Shown one piece after another: positions 5,732 through 8,327 of a stretch of DNA of 8,327 nt. Each line of letters begins with the position of its first letter. Positions within the stretch are counted from its first letter, which is position 1. The position numbers were made by a program, and so were the translations under genes. The notes beneath the pieces were generated by a model that saw nothing but the letters and a program-made list of their open reading frames with translations, was not told where the DNA came from and searched no databases. This DNA comes from Candidatus Faecalibacterium faecipullorum (GTDB taxonomy: Bacteria; Bacillota; Clostridia; Oscillospirales; Ruminococcaceae): contig DWXX01000139.1 in assembly GCA_019118985.1 (NCBI GenBank), positions 1-8,327 of the forward strand, given 5' to 3'.

Positions 5732-7523
5732 GTGTGCCTCCTTCTTCATGGTTGGTGCGGTAGGGCAGGCGGATGGTCACCGCGGTGCCCACGCCGGGTT
5801 CGCTCTCGACGGACAGGCCATAGTTGCGGCCAAAGGAATATTGCAGACGCCGGTGGACGTTCCACAGGCCGACGTGGCGGATCTTGTCCTTGACGGCGGC
5901 GGCGCCCATCGGCGGGTCGAGCAGATGGGCCACCTGTTCGGGGGGCATGCCGACGCCGTCGTCGGTCAGGGTGACCAGGACGTCGCCCCCCTCGGGGCTG
6001 ATGCGTATCTCCAGCAGGACGCTGCCGTAGCCGCCCTTGGGCTCAAGGCCGTGGAAGATGGCGTTTTCCGCCAGGGGCTGCAGGGTGAAGCGGGGAATCA
6101 TGCAGTCGCGGCAGATGGCCTCGTCGTCGATGTAGGCCACCTCGATCTGGATGTCGCCGCCGTAGCGGTACTGCTGGATGGTGAAGTAATCGTTGAGCAG
6201 GGCCAGCTCTTCCTGCAGGGGGATCAGCTTTTCGGTGCTTTTGGAGATGCTCTTGGTCAGCCGGGCAAAGGCGGTGACCATCTCGGCGATGCCGTCGGCG
6301 TTCTGGATGGTGGCCATCCACCGGATGGAGTTGAGGGTGTTGTAGATGAAGTGGGGGTTGATCTCGGTCTGCAGCATCTGGTATTCCAGGTCCTGCTTGC
6401 GCTTTTGATCTTCCAGGCGGCGGGCCAGCAGATTTTCGATGTTGCCGGCCAGGTGGTTGATGCCGCGGCCGATGTCGCCCAGCTCGTTGGACCACTCGAT
6501 GCCGTGGTCGATGGTGAAGTTGCCCTCGCTGATCTCGTCGATCCGCTGGCGCAGCGCGGCCACCGGCTGGGTGATGACCGCGTCCAGCCAGCGCAGCAGC
6601 ATGGCGCTCATCCCCCACAGCAGCAGGATGCCCAGGCCGATCAGCAGCAGGTAGATCATCCGCTGGGTGAGGAAGGTGCTTTCAGGGAAGAGCTGGATCA
6701 GCTCGGCGTCCCACCCCGACAGGGGGATGCCCACCGCCAGGAAGGAGCGGGCGTTGCGGGTGACGCGGGAGGCGTTGGTGGAGGAGCTGGCCATCGCGCC
6801 GGTGCTGTAGGGCTGCAGGGCGAGGCCGTTTTCGACCAGGGAGAGGTGGCGGCCGTCCATCCGCCAGATCTGATCCCCCATACGCCAGTAGAGGACGCCG
6901 CCGTCGGGCATGATGTAGTGCTCGGCGGCGCCGGTGATGACCGAGGTGTCCAGCCCGAGGTAGATCCACCCGACGTAGGACTGGGGGTCGCTGGGGCGGA
7001 TGCCCCGCCGCATCACAAGGCAGGAGGGGTGGTTGGGCAGCAGGGGGTCCTCTGAGAAGACGGGGCGGTCGCTGGGGCCGTCAAAGAGGGGGACGGTCTG
7101 GGCGTTGAGGGCCGCAGAGGAGGTCAGGCTGCCCTGCTGTAAAAAGCGGCTGCGGCCGTCGGTGACAAAAAAGCGGACGATGCGGGTCTGCAGCTGGCTG
7201 GAGAGGTACCGGTCCGAGAAGATGTCGTAGGCGGAGGTGGTCAGCTGGCCGTCCGGCTGGCCGACGGTGAGGTAGAGGCGGAGGGTGCTGTCGGTGGAGG
7301 CCCAGTTCAGAAGGCCCTGGGCGGTGTCGAGGCTGTTCTGGACCGAGGCGGTCATCTGCTGGAGGTTGAACTCGACCGAGCGGAGGGTGTTGACCCGTAT
7401 GTAGGCGTCGGACAAGGCGAACAGCACCGCGCCCACCAGCAGGCTGATGACGGCGGTGAACAGGGAGGTGCCCCAGACGATCTGCCGGCGCAGAGACATC
7501 CTGCGGATGAAATCGAACGACAT
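5709..7523 (-). CDS. YesM-like membrane sensor histidine kinase
   Basis: This 604-aa kinase is the first gene of the operon. It has a short cytoplasmic N-terminus, membrane segment 17-38, a large extracytoplasmic sensor of about 250 residues (39-287, probably a Cache-type fold by family analogy), membrane segment 288-311 and a HAMP linker (about 310-366). The His_kinase (LytS/YesM) domain has the phospho-acceptor H391 in INPHFIYNTLNSIRW, followed by an HATPase domain with N486 (PLAENAIFHG), DDGVGM (521-526), GLWNVHRRL (552-560) and GVGTAVTIRLP (577-587). All catalytic boxes are intact. The start is supported by AGGGGAGGG (7532-7540) eight bases before the ATG, and by a sigma-A-type promoter further upstream. 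It should autophosphorylate on ligand sensing and pass phosphate to D55 of the regulator. The ligand is unknown; a sugar is the usual guess for this class. Confidence 0.93.
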   Translation of the reverse strand: MSFDFIRRMSLRRQIVWGTSLFTAVISLLVGAVLFALSDAYIRVNTLRSVEFNLQQMTASVQNSLDTAQGLLNWASTDSTLRLYLTVGQPDGQLTTSAYDIFSDRYLSSQLQTRIVRFFVTDGRSRFLQQGSLTSSAALNAQTVPLFDGPSDRPVFSEDPLLPNHPSCLVMRRGIRPSDPQSYVGWIYLGLDTSVITGAAEHYIMPDGGVLYWRMGDQIWRMDGRHLSLVENGLALQPYSTGAMASSSTNASRVTRNARSFLAVGIPLSGWDAELIQLFPESTFLTQRMIYLLLIGLGILLLWGMSAMLLRWLDAVITQPVAALRQRIDEISEGNFTIDHGIEWSNELGDIGRGINHLAGNIENLLARRLEDQKRKQDLEYQMLQTEINPHFIYNTLNSIRWMATIQNADGIAEMVTAFARLTKSISKSTEKLIPLQEELALLNDYFTIQQYRYGGDIQIEVAYIDDEAICRDCMIPRFTLQPLAENAIFHGLEPKGGYGSVLLEIRISPEGGDVLVTLTDDGVGMPPEQVAHLLDPPMGAAAVKDKIRHVGLWNVHRRLQYSFGRNYGLSVESEPGVGTAVTIRLPYRTNHEEGGTHAADPAG

Positions 7524-7565
7524 GGCCTTTGCCCTCCCCTTCCCTCTTGGATATTACATATAAAT

Positions 7566-7594
7566 AAAGTAACTTTTTTTGATTCGCTTGTCAA
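7566..7594 (-). promoter_or_regulatory. Sigma-A-type promoter of the five-gene operon
   Basis: On the minus strand a perfect TTGACA (7594-7589) is followed, after exactly 17 bases including a run of seven A, by TACTTT (7571-7566) as the -10 element. Transcription would start near 7559, giving a leader of about 35 bases before the kinase ATG. The -35 is consensus and the -10 is weak, a pattern compatible with activation or modest basal expression. Alternative AT-rich -10 choices lie just downstream. Confidence 0.6.
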
Positions 7595-7604
7595 CCGGTG
7601 CAAT

Positions 7605-7623
7605 CAAGTTGTGTGAAAACTTG
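7605..7623. promoter_or_regulatory. Inverted repeat between the divergent promoters (candidate operator 1)
   Basis: CAAGTT (7605-7610) and AACTTG (7618-7623) form a perfect 6-7-6 inverted repeat. It sits between the -35 boxes of the two divergent promoters and overlaps the rightward one by three bases. A dimeric repressor or activator bound here could act on either gene set. The binding protein is unknown. Confidence 0.4.
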
Positions 7624-7649
7624 TATCAAAACGATACATATGTTATAGT
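7621..7649 (+). promoter_or_regulatory. Extended -10 promoter reading toward the MFS gene
   Basis: TTGTAT (7621-7626) and TATAGT (7644-7649) are spaced by 17 bases, and TGT (7641-7643) directly before the -10 makes it an extended -10 (TGn) promoter. Transcription would start near 7656. This leaves a leader of roughly 140 bases before the MFS start codon, holding a tiny ORF and a terminator. Two inverted repeats overlap its -35 region and spacer. Confidence 0.6.
7622..7638. promoter_or_regulatory. Inverted repeat inside the MFS promoter (candidate operator 2)
   Basis: TGTATC (7622-7627) and GATACA (7633-7638) form a perfect 6-5-6 inverted repeat that covers most of the -35 and the first half of the spacer. 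A protein bound here would block RNA polymerase, so a repressor site for the MFS gene is the simplest reading. It overlaps the first inverted repeat by two bases, so both probably cannot be filled at once. No regulator gene for it is visible in the window. Confidence 0.45.
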
Positions 7650-7695
7650 ATAGGCAGCAAACCAGCCCGGAACGAAACAAAGAGGGACGACAGAG

Positions 7696-7716
7696 ATGCA
7701 GGTGAAGATGCCTTAA
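7696..7716 (+). CDS. Candidate six-codon leader peptide (MQVKMP)
   Basis: An ATG at 7696 opens a six-codon frame, MQVKMP, ending in TAA at 7714-7716. It has a GAGGG ribosome site (7682-7686) nine bases upstream, the same motif and spacing used by the MFS gene itself. It lies between the promoter and an intrinsic terminator, 19 bases before the terminator stem. That layout matches ribosome-mediated attenuators of antibiotic-resistance genes, where a stalled ribosome on the leader lets transcription continue. A chance ORF of this length is quite possible, so only the arrangement supports it. Confidence 0.35.
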   Translation: MQVKMP

Positions 7717-7735
7717 AACCGCAGCAAGGACGACC

Positions 7736-7770
7736 GCCGGCCCGGCGCAGAGCGGGGCCCGGCTTTTTTT
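7736..7770 (+). terminator. Intrinsic terminator or attenuator in the MFS leader
   Basis: GCCGGCCC (7736-7743) pairs with GGG-C-CCGGC (7755-7763, one bulged C) around an 11-base loop, followed directly by seven T (7764-7770). It lies about 28 bases before the MFS ATG and downstream of the only rightward promoter seen, so it would stop transcription before the gene unless bypassed. Upstream bases 7664-7670 (AGCCCGG) could pair with CCGGCT (7759-7764), one bulge allowed, as a weak alternative antiterminating pairing. It could instead end a separate short RNA of about 115 bases. Confidence 0.7.
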
Positions 7771-7797
7771 GCTGTGAAATTATGAGGGATCGAACCG

Positions 7798-8327
7798 ATG
7801 AAACATTCTGTCTTTGCAGGCCGCCCGGCGGGCGGCCTTGCCGCCGTGTCCTTTTTTGACGGGCTGGTCTTTTTTGCGCCCGTCTCGCTGCTGGTGCGGA
7901 CGAGCGCCGGCGTGACGGTCAGCCAGTTCTTTTTATTGCAGGCGGCCGTCTCCTGCACCGTGCTGGCCGCCGAGCTGCCGGCCGGGCGGCTGACCGACCG
8001 CATTGGCTACCGCAGCACCATCGTGCTGTGCGAAGGGGGCTTTTTGCTGGCGCGGGCGCTGCTGCTGGCAGCCTTTTTGCGCTGTTCCCTGCCCCTGTTC
8101 GTGCTGGAAGCCGCCGTCGAGGGGCTGGCTGTCAGCTTTGAGTCGGGCACCCGCAGCGCCTACCTCTACCTGACCACCCCGCCCGAAGTGTATCTGACCC
8201 GCACCGCCCGGGTCGAGAACTGGGGGACGGCCGGCTTCATCGCGAGCACCGTCTGCTATGCGGGGCTGTACGCCGTATGGGGGCTGACCGGGCTGCTGGC
8301 GGCTACCGTCTGTACAAGCGCCCTGGC
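7798..8327 (+). CDS. Major facilitator superfamily transporter, N-terminal part (runs off the window)
   Basis: The frame is open from the ATG at 7798 to the window end, giving the first 176 residues. Hydrophobic segments lie near 12-32, 42-60, 73-95, 98-115 and 145-172. The loop after the second one carries the MFS motif A, GRLTDRIGYRS (63-73), with the usual aspartate and arginine. This fits the first four to five helices of a 12-helix secondary carrier. The start is supported by GAGGG (7784-7788) nine bases upstream and by an in-frame TGA at 7783-7785. The substrate cannot be named: drug efflux and sugar or metabolite export are both possible. The leader ORF and terminator before it favour inducible control. 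It is divergent from the lyase operon and shares its regulatory region. Confidence 0.88.
   Translation, partial: MKHSVFAGRPAGGLAAVSFFDGLVFFAPVSLLVRTSAGVTVSQFFLLQAAVSCTVLAAELPAGRLTDRIGYRSTIVLCEGGFLLARALLLAAFLRCSLPLFVLEAAVEGLAVSFESGTRSAYLYLTTPPEVYLTRTARVENWGTAGFIASTVCYAGLYAVWGLTGLLAATVCTSAL

Noticed and set aside
7625..7639. Catabolite-responsive element in the MFS promoter
   Set aside because: The best alignment around the central CG misses two of the fixed cre bases, and the sequence is better explained as a perfect 6-5-6 inverted repeat.
7656..7770. Known riboswitch or T-box in the MFS leader
   Set aside because: Too short and lacking the conserved motifs of any class I can recognise by eye; a covariance-model search would be decisive.
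7713..8003. Minus-strand 96-residue frame overlapping the MFS leader and gene start
   Set aside because: It is antisense to the MFS coding sequence, crosses the terminator and has no motif.
1..8327. CRISPR array, tRNA or rRNA genes, insertion sequence
   Set aside because: No regularly spaced repeats, no tRNA-like cloverleaf or rRNA signature seen, and no transposase gene present.

Overview
The window looks like a chromosomal segment of a GC-rich, Gram-positive anaerobe of the Bacillota (Clostridia). An Oscillospiraceae-type gut bacterium such as a Faecalibacterium, Gemmiger or Subdoligranulum relative would fit. This rests on strong AGGAGG-type ribosome binding sites, a YesM/YesN-type two-component pair, heavily GC-biased third codon positions, AT-rich promoters, and palindromic intergenic filler carrying GGGGACGG motifs. 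The genus is an impression and cannot be settled from the sequence alone.

Layout. Positions 1-392 hold no credible gene. They carry repeats and hairpins, including a 17-bp perfect stem followed by a T-run that reads as the terminator of the minus-strand operon. Positions 393-7523 are one tightly packed minus-strand operon of five genes, in transcription order: a YesM-like sensor histidine kinase (7523-5709), a YesN-like response regulator with an AraC-type output domain (5731-4469), a signal-less heparinase II/III-family lyase (4459-2660), a signal-less discoidin-like (F5/8 type C) protein (2635-1805), and a YesL/DUF624-like membrane protein with an extra exported C-terminal domain (1808-393). 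Junctions are overlaps or gaps of 9-24 bp, which suggests translational coupling. Positions 7524-7797 are a divergent promoter region with two back-to-back promoters and two overlapping inverted repeats. Rightward from it runs a leader with a six-codon ORF and an intrinsic terminator, then the 5' part of an MFS transporter gene (7798 to the window end).

How the genes may work together (inference). The kinase senses an extracellular ligand, probably a saccharide, through a large extracytoplasmic domain. The regulator then activates genes for handling acidic polysaccharide fragments. The lyase and the discoidin-like protein have no export signal, so they should act on imported oligosaccharides in the cytoplasm. 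No transporter for these is in the window, so uptake genes must lie elsewhere. The YesL-like protein is a typical companion of YesM/YesN systems, but its role is unknown. The MFS gene is probably a separate unit, possibly controlled by leader-peptide attenuation.
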